Below, piece after piece: positions 1 to 9,492 of a DNA stretch of 64,000 nucleotides. Both the position numbers and the translations under genes were made by a program. The DNA is taken from NCBI GenBank assembly GCA_036346255.1, contig JAYEVH010000310.1, positions 1 through 64,000 on the forward strand, given 5' to 3'. Source of the stretch: Ampelocalamus luodianensis (lineage: Eukaryota > Streptophyta > Magnoliopsida > Poales > Poaceae). Numbering within the stretch: position 1 is the stretch's first letter; every line of letters begins with the position of its first letter. The notes under the pieces were generated by a model. It ran no database searches. It was not told the origin of the DNA and was given only the letters and a program-made list of their open reading frames with translations.

Positions 1-229
1 AAGGTGAACGCCACGCTACATAGGAATATCCACCATGCGCTGATCGAATGGGACTAGCGCGAGCAAGGATATCTTGAATGTAGGAGAAGTAGTGGCCCTC
101 TTGCGTAGAAGTGACCTCAATCCCAAGGAAGTAACAGAGGACCCAAATCAGACATCAAGAACTACTCACAAAGACGCTCCTTCACAAAGTCAATGTACCG
201 AGTCATCCTTAGCAATGATTGTATCATCC
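1..229 (-). pseudogene. Copia reverse transcriptase, C-terminal part
   Basis: The minus-strand translation gives YIDFVKERLC, then FLMSDLGPL, then a one-base shift, then LGIEVTST and YIQDILARA. These are the conserved RT segments downstream of the YVDD box in copia polymerases. A TAG stop interrupts the run between ERLCE and FLMSD. The segment is cut by the window edge. It is not functional as it stands. Confidence 0.75.
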
Positions 230-508
230 TGTCATGAACCTTAGTTCATAATAGGATAAATATCCGTCGGAAGGAGGTCGGACAGCGACGACTTGAGGTA
301 GAACAGCGCTAGTTGAAGGAGCAGAGGACCCAAATCAGACATCAAGAACTACTCACAAAGACGCTCCTTCACAAAGTCAATGTACCGAGTCATCCTTAGC
401 AATGATTGTATCATCCTGTCATGAACCTTAGTTCATAATAGGGTAAACATCCACCGGAAGGAGGTCGGACGGCGACGACTTGAGGTAGAACAGCGCTAGG
501 TGAAGGAG
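135..508. repeat. Tandem duplication, two copies of a 187-bp unit
   Basis: The units are 135-321 and 322-508, nearly identical and directly adjacent. Each contains about 95 bp of copia RT and about 92 bp of the end of the solo LTR at 417-866. The duplication must therefore have happened after that LTR inserted. Confidence 0.9.
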
Positions 509-866
509 GGCACCGATTGAGGGAGGAATAGATCTAGAATAGCCGGTCAAGGGAACGACCACAGGTGGACTTTAGGGACTAGGAACTTATCTATTCATCT
601 TTGCTTGCTTGCTTGATAATAGATACATGTTATCCCTTTTATAGGGATGACCCGACTTGGCCTCTAAAAAACAATCTCTATTTTTAAGGAAACTTATCGC
701 TATTAGATAGAATACATCTCTAAAGAAGTAAACCCAACTAATAAGGAAACTAACTATTCTATCTTTATTTCCTAACTAATGCACCCGTGGGCCCGACGCG
801 AATAGTGCGTGGTGCTACAGTAGCATCCGTACTGTTCATGCTGTGAACAGTATCCGCCCCGTGACA
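417..866 (-). mobile_element. Solo LTR (element H), 450 bp, inserted in copia RT
   Basis: Starts TGTCATGAACC and ends CCCCGTGACA on the plus strand, with the 5-bp direct repeat CATCC on both sides (412-416 and 867-871). Removing it joins the RT codons into LLYVDD, the RT active-site box, which supports the exact boundaries. On the minus strand a TATAAAAG box lies at 636-643, so the LTR probably reads minus. No internal region is present. A partial second copy of its left end (about 230-321) comes from the 187-bp duplication. Confidence 0.85.
636..643 (-). promoter_or_regulatory. TATA box in solo LTR H
   Basis: TATAAAAG on the minus strand in the middle of the 450-bp LTR, at a plausible U3/R position. 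Sequence match only. Confidence 0.45.
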
Positions 867-871
867 CATCC

Positions 872-1353
872 ACATAGAGGAGCGTTCGACCCCGAGGAGA
901 GGGATGAACAAAGAGAGGGCAGGGTCATGATCACTGACGGAGAAGCCGACAGCAGTGACAACAGAGGAGAAACGATCAAACTAAGCACAGGGGGCTTGTT
1001 TGAGCCCGTAGAGTGACGAAGGCGATAAACCATACCATCTGGAACAGAATACCCAGGGGGCAGCTACATGGCTGCATGTAGACCTCACACGGCTCAGCAT
1101 TGAGAGGCATTCTTGACGCCCAACTGAGATGGACCATTGTTGAATAGAGGCCACAGCAAGGAGTACAAACAGTGTTCATGTGGGTGACAGGAGCGAATGT
1201 CTCATTGTAGTGACGACCATACTCCTACTGAAAACCACGCACCACAAGACGAGCCTAGTAGCGCTCAAGGGAACCATCCGAATGGGTCTTGATCTTGTAC
1301 ACCCACTTGCACCTGATATGAATGACACATGCAGGTAGGGGCACAAGATACCA
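872..1353 (-). pseudogene. Copia reverse transcriptase core
   Basis: The minus-strand reading contains STWYLVPLPACV, CKWVYKIKTHSDGS, the VYMQP segment, SLYGLKQAP and then LLYVD, the usual order of copia RT motifs. The SLYGLKQAP motif is followed directly by a TAG where the family has tryptophan, and the frame changes at least twice. Solo LTR H interrupts the YVDD box at the left end. The unclassified insertion N lies at the right end, between the conserved ALERT and TW blocks. Confidence 0.8.
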
Positions 1354-1446
1354 AGTGCTAATACCTATGATGCACCGATACGCGATATCGGTACGGCGAT
1401 ACGGATACGGCGATACCCCATTTCTCCAAAAAAAAACCCGATACAG

Positions 1447-1448
<2 letters not shown>

Positions 1449-1477
<29 letters not shown>
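1449..1477. repeat. AT dinucleotide microsatellite
   Basis: An uninterrupted run of alternating A and T of about 29 bases near the left end of insertion N. Confidence 0.9.
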
Positions 1478-1483
<6 letters not shown>

Positions 1484-1544
1484 TTACAAATAGTAAAAAA
1501 TATAAAATACGATACTTGATAAGTTTGAGTCAAGGGTTTACCGA

Positions 1545-1593
1545 TGTATCTTGCTAACAACAGCAACAAGTGTATCTTGCTAACAACAGCAAC
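1545..1593. repeat. 26-bp direct repeat, two copies
   Basis: TGTATCTTGCTAACAACAGC occurs at 1545 and again at 1571, inside insertion N. A second short direct repeat with a 67-bp period (ACCAGATCTGAGAGAA at 1864 and 1931) lies further right in the same insertion. Confidence 0.85.
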
Positions 1594-2555
1594 TGCATCA
1601 ACATGCCTTTTCCTGGCCAAAACCGCCCCTCGGTCTCCCTTATCTCTTCACCTCCTCTCTTTCTCTCACTCTCACTCTCTATCGCTCCCTCTGGCTCCTC
1701 GCCTCCTCCGCCGAGCCGCCTCCACCGGTCGTCGCAAGCCGCCGCCTCCGTTAGCCGCTCCGCCGCTCCCTCTAGTCCTCCTCTCTGGCGCTGTCGCGGC
1801 GGCGGCCACCCACATGCACGCGCCCGTGCAACCCCTCCCACCAGCCTACCCCCCACTTCAATCACCAGATCTGAGAGAACACGCACCTGGTTGGAGGCGC
1901 CGACGCTGGAGAGGAGGCAGCGGCCGACCCACCAGATCTGAGAGAAGAGGACGCACCTGGTTGGAGGCGCCGCGCCGGAGAGAGGCGACCGTCGGCCGCC
2001 GCCACCGAGAGGATCGACCTCGCCAGCCGCTGGCTGCGGAGGAGGTGGCACGGAGGGGGTCGCCGCCTCGCCGGTCGGGAGGAGGAGGCACGGCAGGAGC
2101 GCCAAGGTCGCTGAAGGCTGCCGTCGCCGCCGGTCGGTCGTGGCGGAGGAGGTGGTGCGAGGAGGAGCGCCGCTGAGCGCCGCCGATCATTGCCTCGCAC
2201 GGCCGAGCGGAGGAGGGAGCGCGGAAGATCGCCGCCTCGCCGGTCGCCACTTCTGCGCACGCCGCACGAGTCACTCGACTGCGCACGGGAGCATGTAGCA
2301 TGGTTAGGTATCTTCTGCCATGGGCTTGGGCTAGGAACAGTAGGCTTTTGCCTTGGGCTGGGCTTCTTTCAGGGCCGTATCGGTGTATCGGGGTGTATCG
2401 AGCCGTATCGGGGATTTATTTCTTTTTTATTTAAATGAAAAGAATTCCGATACTTCCGATCACGATCGGGGCAGATAGGGCGATATCAGTTCGACACGTG
2501 ACGGATACCGCAGACGCTACCTGGGAGGCGTATCGGCGCATCACAGGCCAGTACG

Positions 2556-3800
2556 CTCCAAAGCATTAATCTAGTCAAACATCACGAGTTGCCACTCAGG
2601 GTGAGCAGCAGCCTCATGGTAGGTTGTAGGCTCAGAAAGAGCAGTGGCTGCAAAGCTGTAGCACTCAGGAAGCCTGACATGAAAATCATCGTATCTAAGA
2701 GGAGGCGGAGCAAGACCCAACAAGGACGGAGAAGAGAGCTGGAAACAGGGCCCCGCAAAGACGAAGGCTCAACTAGCGTAGGCCGAGAAGAGCAAGAGTA
2801 GTGCAAGGGAAGGTGGAATCTCAACAAAAGAGCTGGAATTAAACTCCGGCGTAGAGGGAACAGGTGGAGCTAGAGGAGAAGGAAGTGAAGGTGGAGATGG
2901 AAGCGAAACAGAAGTGGAAAACTGAGGGTCCGAAAAAATCAGAAAAGAGATCAACTCAACAAGAGAATCTGAGCTGACAATAGGGGAACAAGGGTAGTAA
3001 GGTAGGGACTCATCGAAGGTGGCATCCCGAGATATCCTCATCCGGCAAGCAGTGGGATCGTAGCAACGATAACCCTTATGCTCAAGACTGTAGCCAAGAG
3101 AAACACACTCGATTGACTGAGTAGTCAGCTTAGTGCGCTCACTAGGTGGAAGGACGAAGCAGACACAGCCGAAACAGCGAAGGTGATTGTACTCTAGAGC
3201 TTAACCATAGAGACGCTCGATAGGGGTAGAGCCCTGAAGAGCAGTGGAAGGCTGCTTGTTGATGAGGAAAACAGTAGTGGAGACAGTCTTAGCCAAGAAG
3301 TGAGGTGGGACAGAAGAAGCAAGCATGAAAGCATGTGCTATCTCAAGCAAGTGACGATGCTTACGCTCAGAGACACCATTCTAAGCATGAGCACCCGAGT
3401 GAGAATACGGGGAAAAAGTACCCTGCTCAGCGAGAAAGCGACGCAAAGCAGTAGAGAAGTACTCGCCAGCAAAGTCAACACGAAACACACGAATGGCCGA
3501 ATCAAACTGAAAGTGAACCATGATGACGAACATCTGGTAAATAGAGAGAACCTGACTGCGAGAGGACATAAAGTAGATACAAGTATGACGAGAATAATCA
3601 TCAATAAAGATCACATAGTATCAATGACCCCTTTCAAAACGAAGGGAGCCAGACCCCAAATATCAGAGTAAACAAGATCAAAAGGACGAGTAGAAACAGA
3701 ATCACTAAAGGGGTAGGAGAGTTTCAGCTGCTTGCCAAGCTTGTAACCCATGCAATGTAAAGAGGTCCCTAGAAACAGACCCAAGAACACCATGACCTAC
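2556..3800 (-). pseudogene. Copia integrase and start of RT
   Basis: From right to left the minus strand gives a linker with GKQLKLSYPFSDS and DLVYSDIWG, the integrase core starting FIDDYSRHT (about 3600), RVDFAGEYFS (about 3470), NGVSERKHRHLLE (about 3370), then CFGCVCF and SIECVSLGYS, and finally the RT entry block HPEWQL at about 2590. The catalytic D, D and E positions can be located. A TAG stop stands just before NGVSERK where the family has glutamine (a CAG to TAG change), and a TAG also follows HPEWQLVMFD. It is inactive. Confidence 0.85.
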
Positions 3801-4914
3801 TAGTGACGACAGGCGCGATACACAGAGATAACCCAAACGATGGTGCCACTAGCGAAGGAAGCAGTAAAGGACGCAGCAAGAACAGATGCAAGGGTAGTGG
3901 CTGACTGTCTAACGGAGGCAACAGAAGGAAGATGCAGCCAGTCGAGCTCCCAATAACGCTGCGAATCATGGCGCCGAGGGCCAGTACCAAGCAGAGTCCC
4001 CGTGCAGCGGTCTTGGACACAAGAGAGACTCAAGAACAACACGACAGTCGCGATCGGTGATTTGGCCAACCAACATAAGCTGCATAGTAAGCTAAGGAAC
4101 ATGAGACTGTAGGAACATGAAAAGAAGATGTGGAAAGGATGCCTCGGCCTACAACAGGAAGAGAGATACCATCTGCAGTTTGAACAGTGAAAGGAAGACT
4201 GGGTGAAGCAGGTAAAATTTGGTGTCATATGTGAAGGTGTACAAGATCCACGAAGACGATAAGAGGCGAAGGTGAAAGTGAAGGCGAGGAAGTGAGCCAG
4301 AGAGAGCGAGAACTGTGAGGAGTTCGAGAACGAGCCAACACTGAGGCGCTGGAGCAGGGAGAGAAGCTGCTGCGGTGAGCCTTGGCGAGAGACGCCAGCT
4401 CCTGAGTGGGAGGAACTTCCAGAGCCCTTCGGGGGGACATCCACCCCGACGACCCAGGTCCACCCTAGCCAAGCTTGTAGCAGTCTTGAACTCTTGATAC
4501 ATGTGGCCGTCACGCTGGCAGTAGGTGCATTAGAGACCCGCAGTAGAGACAACGACCACTAGTGCCGCAGGAGCTAGAGTGACCAAGGTCTGTGCTGAAG
4601 GAGCAGGCGCTGAAGCAGACAAGATAGCCTGCTTTTGAGCCACGCCACGATGACGAGTCTCCTCAGCACAAACACCCGTGACGGCCTCCAACAAGCTCGG
4701 GCATAGGTGGCCGGCAAGTAAGGAGCTGAGCAAGCACCGTCTCGAACTCAGGCTGGAGACGTGTCGGGAAGTTGTAGAGATGGTGAGTCTCCTGGTGAGT
4801 GCAGAGCCGCACACAGCAGGAACAGATCCGGCAGACATCCAGCCCCAGAGAGTCGAGCTAACACCGCACCTCAGACATCTGCTGGTAGAAGTTGTCCACG
4901 ACGGCATCGAGCTG

Positions 4915-5211
4915 CTAAAGGGAGTGCACCTGGTGCACGACTAAGAGGTACATAGCATCATTCGTCGGTTGGTAGTGAGCTCGGAGGCACTCCCACATCA
5001 GCTGAGTCATCGGCAGCAACGCCACATCCATGGAGATGGCCACAGGCATGCTACCCACTAGGATGGCGGTAGCACGAGCTTCGGAATCCTGCCATTTCTC
5101 GTAGGCGTGTAGCTCAGACTGGTAAAGCTCCACGGCCTCTAGTGCAGCATCGGCTACCTCGTGAGTAGCCTGATCCACTCCAACAGGAAGAGCAGGTAGA
5201 ACTGGCGACAT
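4915..5211 (-). pseudogene. Copia gag N-terminal fragment
   Basis: An open frame of about 98 codons begins MSPVLPALPVGVD and contains LYQSELHAYEKWQ and a MWECLRAHYQ block, the pattern of copia gag polyproteins (UBN2-type domain). The frame ends at a stop after VHQVHSL. The same gag continues in other frames down to about 4230, so at least one frameshift separates the parts. The ATG at 5211 is the natural gag start downstream of the PBS-like site. Confidence 0.7.
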
Positions 5212-5642
5212 AGGGCGAGGCGAACAAGGGTGCTCACCGGTGAGATAGCATCGATCCGAGGCGGCGGCGGCGGCGGTAGCTCAGGAGCGACAAGCTTTGG
5301 CGACAGCTCACGAAGACAAGCAGCGCCGGTCACCGAGGTCGTCGGTGCTCGGGGGCGTGGTCACGCGACCGGAGCAGAGGAAAACAGAGGAGATTGATGC
5401 AGCCATGGATCCAGGGCCCTCGGCGGGCCGACGACGACGGAACTAAGCTGGCAGTGGCAGATCCAGCTGGTCCAGGGCAGCGGCGGCATCAAGCAAGGGG
5501 ACGAAGCCCAAAACAGGGGATGGCTCGGGTGCGACATGAAGCAGGGGACAGCTTGGACGCGCATGGAGCAGACGGCAGCGGCCGACGAACGGGGACGGCA
5601 GCGGTCACATGGGGAGGATGGAGTGGGCTAGGGTTAGGGTTT

Positions 5643-5654
5643 GCGCGGATACCA
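5643..5654 (-). other. Primer-binding-site-like sequence of copia element K
   Basis: The minus strand reads TGGTATCCGCGC directly after the LTR-like terminus ...TTCCAACA. The first seven bases match the usual plant initiator-Met tRNA site TGGTATCAGAGC; the rest has diverged. Confidence 0.5.
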
Positions 5655-5779
5655 TGTTGGAATCAACCCTTAATCTATTCCAATAGCCAAAGGCCAATAT
5701 ATCATGTACAGGATAAGTCATATCTAACAACAAAAACCTTAAATGCCTTATTGGAATAGATTAAGGGTTGATTCCAACA
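5655..5779. mobile_element. Short LTR-like unit, 125 bp, TGTTGG...CCAACA
   Basis: Begins TGTTGGAATCAACC and ends with its exact complement. Both sides continue into TGGTATCC plus a CAAACCCTAACCCTAGCC leader, one reading left into copia element K and one reading right. A second diverged copy of part of it (TATCTAACAACAAAAACCTTA) lies near 5853. It may be K's 5' LTR or a TRIM-like relic. Confidence 0.5.
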
Positions 5780-5810
5780 TGGTATCCGTGCAAACCCTAA
5801 CCCTAGCCCA

Positions 5811-7270
5811 TAGGGTAGGTCAATATGCAAAGAACACCCTAAGCTATATACCTATGTAACGTATCTAACAACAAAAACCTTAGGTTGGTTATTGAAATAG
5901 ATGGATCCAACTCCCCCAAACCATAAAATATCTGTACAACTTCCACCAAATTATCTAATTATTCAAAACTTGATCAAACCAAACATAACCGTACAGTTTG
6001 TATTATTGCACTTTGCTACAGCAGCAAGAATTAACAGATGATTCAAAAGGCAAAGCAGATAATATCAATCAAAACAAACCTAGAGAATCACATGTTGCTT
6101 TCTGCAACTGGAACTGTAAACATTTTCCTCATCTCTGTGTTACACCAGGATGCCCAGGATTGGGTAAGATTTGACAGGAAATTTCTGTTTTCAGAAATAA
6201 TGATATGAGTTTTTTGTATGGTTGGGCTTTTCCAGATTTGATCTTGTTCCCTCTATATTGGATAAGATATGACCCAACCTCGGCAGCAGCGACGGTTAGG
6301 TTAGCTCGATCCTCTATCTTCATCATCCACCTCCCCTCTATCCCTCCTAGTCGCCTGTGCAGGCGCCTGTGGCGCCCGCCTAGGCTACCACGTCGAGCTC
6401 CGCCAGGCCGCCCAAAACGGCTTGGACCGCATAGGCGAGGAGGCCGCCTAGCCAGCCGACTTGCCGAAATCGCGGCAGCCGGCCTTCGTCTAGATCCGAT
6501 TTTTAGAACCTTGTGCACAACATTAACCTCAAGCATTGGCTGATCATCAGTGAAACACGTGCCCTCTGCCCCTCTGAGCTGCATGAAACAGGATAGTGTT
6601 CCCCTATACCCACAATGGATTCTTATCACAAGTTTAGTGCAGTCACATTTAATGTATATTTAAGATTTAAGACCTTGACTTCTTGCCTTGGACCCAAATC
6701 ATTTACATAAAGGGAGCAGCTTGCTGGCAAAAGCACAGGTCTCCTATGGTTCGTTGGGATCAATTCTAAGAAAGAAGCATCAGCCTTAAGCTGGAACTGG
6801 ATAGATCGATGTTCAAATCTACGCCGCACAATTAGAATAAATTTGAATAACACCTCAATTCAAACTCTTATCCAGCATTGCCGGTAAACCGCCAAACCTG
6901 ACCTTCAATCAATTCTATTTTGCGCAAATAAGGGAATTTCTTGTACAAAAGAGACCCTATGCTCGATAAATCAACATCAGGATAATCTCTCCCCAAGACA
7001 AAACATCATGAGACACAAATTGACACTATCATCGGTAAATCCTATGCATTAAACCCTCAATCTAAACATACAACAAACGGGGGCAATCTCAAATATTTCT
7101 ACCAAGAAACATGTGCCAATCTAAGCCCAGCACCAGATAAAGTCGTGCCCTTTCGAGAACCGCTAACCCTAGATGGCTAGATCCAGACCAGCGCCACGAC
7201 CGAATCGGGAGCCCAAACGACGCCAAGATTCAGGCTTTCCTCTGTACTATGAGGAAGAGAGCGTTAAAAG
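5811..7270. other. Non-coding stretch, probably intron of the INO80D-like gene
   Basis: AT-rich with no convincing exon on either strand. Downstream of the donor site at 7271-7276 I could not find the second exon expected for this family, so the intron may be long and hold the copia element too. At about 6290-6500 there is a GC-rich insert with repeated CGCCTAGG-like words that looks like a small dispersed repeat. Confidence 0.4.
6290..6500. repeat. GC-rich small dispersed-repeat-like block
   Basis: Sharp composition change from AT-rich surroundings, with GGCGCC and CGCCTAG words in both orientations. I see no coding function. It could be a MITE or SINE-like relic; the ends are not defined. 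Confidence 0.35.
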
Positions 7271-7276
7271 ACTCAC
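7271..7276 (-). other. 5' splice site after INO80D-like exon 1
   Basis: The minus strand reads AAGAG/GTGAGTC, a textbook plant donor. It marks the exon end and argues that the short read-through stop is not the natural C-terminus. Confidence 0.7.
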
Positions 7277-7764
7277 CTCTTGATGACGAAGGCGCAGCCC
7301 TTGTAGAGCGTCTGGTTGCGATCGGAGAGGATGTGGGAGTGGCAGAACCTGGCCATGGGCATGGCCCGCACCTTGCACCCCGCGAACCCGCACTTCTTCC
7401 TCCTCGGCACCGCCGCCAGCCCCGGCCTCGGGGCATCCACGCCCCCTCCGGCCGCCGGCGGCTGCTCGGCCTCGAGCGGGCTCCGGCCGAGGTCCCACAC
7501 GTACTGCCGGTGCCGCGCGCGCACCTCCTCAGCCATCGCCCAGTACAGCCGGCAGTACACACCCGCGAGCCGGGCCGCGCGGCGGCGCCTCCGGCGCAGA
7601 ACCTCCTCCCGCGTGAGCGCCTCCGCCGTGGCCTCCATCTCCGGCGACGGCGGATCGCCGGGCGACCTAGGGTTTCGGGCCTCCGCCTCCGCCTCCGCCT
7701 CCCCCTCCGCCGCGGGAGCCGGAGCCTCGGGGTTCGTCGTGGGCTGCGTCCGGGACGAGGCCAT
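7277..7764 (-). CDS. INO80 complex subunit D-like protein, first exon
   Basis: The start is the ATG at 7764, in a strong context (gccATGGCC), giving MASSRTQPTTNPEAP. An upstream in-frame ATG exists but its context is weaker. The N-terminus is acidic and Ala/Pro-rich, then comes an Arg-rich run (REEVLRRRRRRAARLAG) and a C-terminal zinc motif, KKCGFAGCKVRAMPMARFCH followed by SHILS and YKGCAFVIK, typical of the zf-C3Hc3H putative DNA-binding domain of INO80D/NSL2-type chromatin proteins. The exon ends at AAGAG before a canonical GTGAGT donor; reading through gives a stop two codons later. Usual family members have further exons with a second copy of the zinc motif, which I did not find here. 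It acts in the nucleus by family inference. Confidence 0.75.
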
Positions 7765-7976
7765 GGCGAGGGCGAGCCGAGATTCTTGCAAGATTTTGGG
7801 GGGAGGAGGAGGAAGGATAGATGATGGCTTGACGGAAGGGTCAATGGGGAAGGGGGCGTCGCGTTGGAGGTGGTGTTGTTTAACCGTTTTATGACACGTG
7901 ACGGGTATCTCTCTACGTCGTACGCATGTGCACCGTATTTAAGGCAAAATTGACTGCGTGTCACTGAACTTCTGTA
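7765..7976 (-). promoter_or_regulatory. 5' flank of the INO80D-like gene
   Basis: About 210 bp between the start codon and the candidate Helitron edge. It contains a pyrimidine-rich leader on the minus strand just upstream of the ATG. No clear TATA box is seen. If the Helitron edge is right, the promoter has been cut at this point. Confidence 0.35.
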
Positions 7977-7991
7977 TCATTACTATACTTA

Positions 7992-8348
7992 GGCCAGTCT
8001 CAATGGTGGGTTTACTTCCCAGTTACCAAGACTGCCACGTCAGCTTTGCAGACTAGGAATGATAAATGAAACTGCCTCTCTCAGTGGGGAGTTTCATTTC
8101 ACTGTTTCCAAGTCAAGCTGCAGGAGTTAATATGTGCATGAAGTTGTGATCCCGAGGGCATGAGATTGAAACTCGCCGGCCTCAATGCGGGTTTCATTGC
8201 CTGTGTAACGGTGACGAGCGAGTTTCACCTAGATGAAACCATCTTCCTCTCTCTCCTCATGAATACTTTGCCAACTAAGCAAATTTGCTGATGTGGCGTA
8301 TCATTAAATGAGTATGAAATCCCTTTGAAACCCCCACTGAGACTAGCC
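7992..8348. mobile_element. Tourist-like MITE (PIF/Harbinger), 357 bp
   Basis: The terminal inverted repeats are GGCCAGTCTCAATGGTGGGT and, at the right end, the complement of GGCTAGTCTCAGTGGGGGTT. TTA flanks both sides (7989-7991 and 8349-8351), the target duplication of PIF/Harbinger elements. The interior repeats GTTTCAT and GAAAC words and has no coding capacity. Confidence 0.85.
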
Positions 8349-8614
8349 TTAAAAGGCTACTAACTTTGAAGCTCACCCACGCCTGCCACGTTGTCCGGAA
8401 TTCGGCCGCCATCGGATCACGCCGATATCGGCTCTGGGCCGTTTGATCCCGCCTGGTGCGTGCGCTGGGAACGTGTGGCGCTCGAGCGTCCACATCGCCC
8501 CAAAAACACGAACCCACCCGTCTCTCTCGGTCTCTCCTCTCGGCTTCTCGCTCCTTCTGTCACGCGCTGCCGCCCCTCTCCTCGCTCCTTTCCCTCTTCC
8601 TCTCTCGCCGGCCG

Positions 8615-9030
8615 CTGGGTTTCCCTCCCCATCCACCGTCGCTCGCTCCGTCTCCCCCCCCCCTTTCCTCTACCGCCGCCCCCTCGGTCTTCCTCCCCAG
8701 ACGCCTTGGTGCCCCCCAGCTGCCGCCGCTCCCTCACTCTTCCTTCTCGCCGCCGCGTCCTCGGGCCGGACGCGGGCCGCGCGAGCGCGGGAGGGTCACG
8801 TGGAGGGACCCGGTCGTGGCGGGGACGCCAATGGGCTGAGTTTCCCTCCCCAGCCGCTACCGCTCGCTCCGTCTTCCCCCCTTCCTCTGCTGCCGCCTCC
8901 TCGGTCGTCCTCCCCAGCCGCCGCCGCTCCCTCACTCTTCCTCACCCGCCGCCTGCGCCCTTCGGACCCGGGACGCCGGGCTCCACGGTGCGTGGCGCAC
9001 CCGGTGGTGGCGGGGACGCCGATGGCACTG
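8615..9030 (+). repeat. Diverged tandem duplication of a GC-rich exon-like block
   Basis: Two units of roughly 200 bp, each running from GGGTTTCCCTCCCC or GAGTTTCCCTCCCC through CGCTCGCTCCGTCT to GGCGGGGACGCC(A/G)ATGG. The block resembles the 5' UTR or first exon of a plant gene and may be the captured 5' end of the gene whose exons follow. No protein is recognisable in any frame. Confidence 0.6.
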
Positions 9031-9342
9031 AACATGGTGAGGTGGCGCTCTTGCCTAGGGCAGCAGCTCCTCCCCAACTTCTCATGGTTGTTCGGTCCCT
9101 GCTCATCACCGTTCCCCATCATGCTCCTCCCTGACTGATTGATTGCAGGTATGAGGTCGTACTTTTGTGTGTAGATGTCCAGTTCTGCGGTGCACTCTAG
9201 GTGCTTGATCAATTGCTTCATAGAAATCCCAGTTGGGTAAAACTTATAAGAGGAAGAACAAGCTTGATTCTTGCTATAGATTTATTAGTTAAACACTGAT
9301 CGGTACCACATTGGTATTGTCTCTAATAGGAATAGTTTCGAT

Positions 9343-9492
9343 TTATATTAGTTTTCTGAGGCGCTATATTGTCAGCGTTGCTTCTTCAATTAGCATGATA
9401 CGGTTCATTTTTTCGGTTATATTAGTTTTCTGAGGCGCTATATTGTTAGTGTTTCTCCTTCAATTAGCATGATACGGTTCATTTTTTTGGTT
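9343..9492. repeat. Tandem duplication, 74-bp period
   Basis: TTAGTTTTCTGAGGCGCTAT occurs at 9348 and at 9422, each followed by the same CTTCAATTAGCATGATACGG segment with a few substitutions. Confidence 0.85.

Larger units (their letters stand above)
1354..2555. mobile_element. Unclassified insertion with short inverted ends (element N)
   Basis: Splits the copia RT between ALERT and STW. The ends carry a degenerate inverted repeat, ATGATGCACCGATACGC at 1367-1383 against the complement of 2528-2544, with two mismatches. Both ends are rich in GATACGG/TATCGG words. The interior (about 1620-2300) is GC-rich and looks like a plant 5' exon or promoter, with long low-complexity frames on both strands and no domain I recognise. 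I see no clear target duplication. It could be a non-autonomous DNA transposon carrying a gene fragment. Confidence 0.5.
1..5654 (-). mobile_element. Degraded Ty1/copia retrotransposon, internal region (element K)
   Basis: Reading the minus strand from right to left gives the copia order: leader, gag, integrase, reverse transcriptase. RT continues past the left edge of the window, so RNase H and the 3' LTR lie outside. The reading frames are broken by stop codons and shifts throughout. Two later insertions split RT: a solo LTR at 417-866 and an unclassified element at about 1354-2555. The right end is a PBS-like TGGTATCC next to a short LTR at 5655. The domain assignments follow from recognisable motifs; the clade is not determined. 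Confidence 0.85.
5624..5810. repeat. Inverted repeat with 62-bp arms
   Basis: Arms 5624-5685 and 5749-5810 are complementary with about one mismatch, around a 63-bp centre. The symmetry includes LTR end, PBS-like site and leader on both sides, so the unit would fold into a long hairpin if transcribed. Confidence 0.9.

Noticed and set aside
1544..2176. A protein of about 210 residues on the plus strand in insertion N
   Set aside because: Low-complexity Ser/Leu/Arg-rich translation with equally long frames on the other strand; explained by GC-rich composition.
7249..7894. Plus-strand frames opposite the INO80D-like exon
   Set aside because: They mirror the GC-rich minus-strand exon, which has the recognisable zinc motif, start context and splice donor.
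8391..9138. Proteins of 230-250 residues in overlapping frames
   Set aside because: Pro/Ser/Arg-rich frames on both strands across a duplicated pyrimidine-rich block; no domain and no consistent frame.
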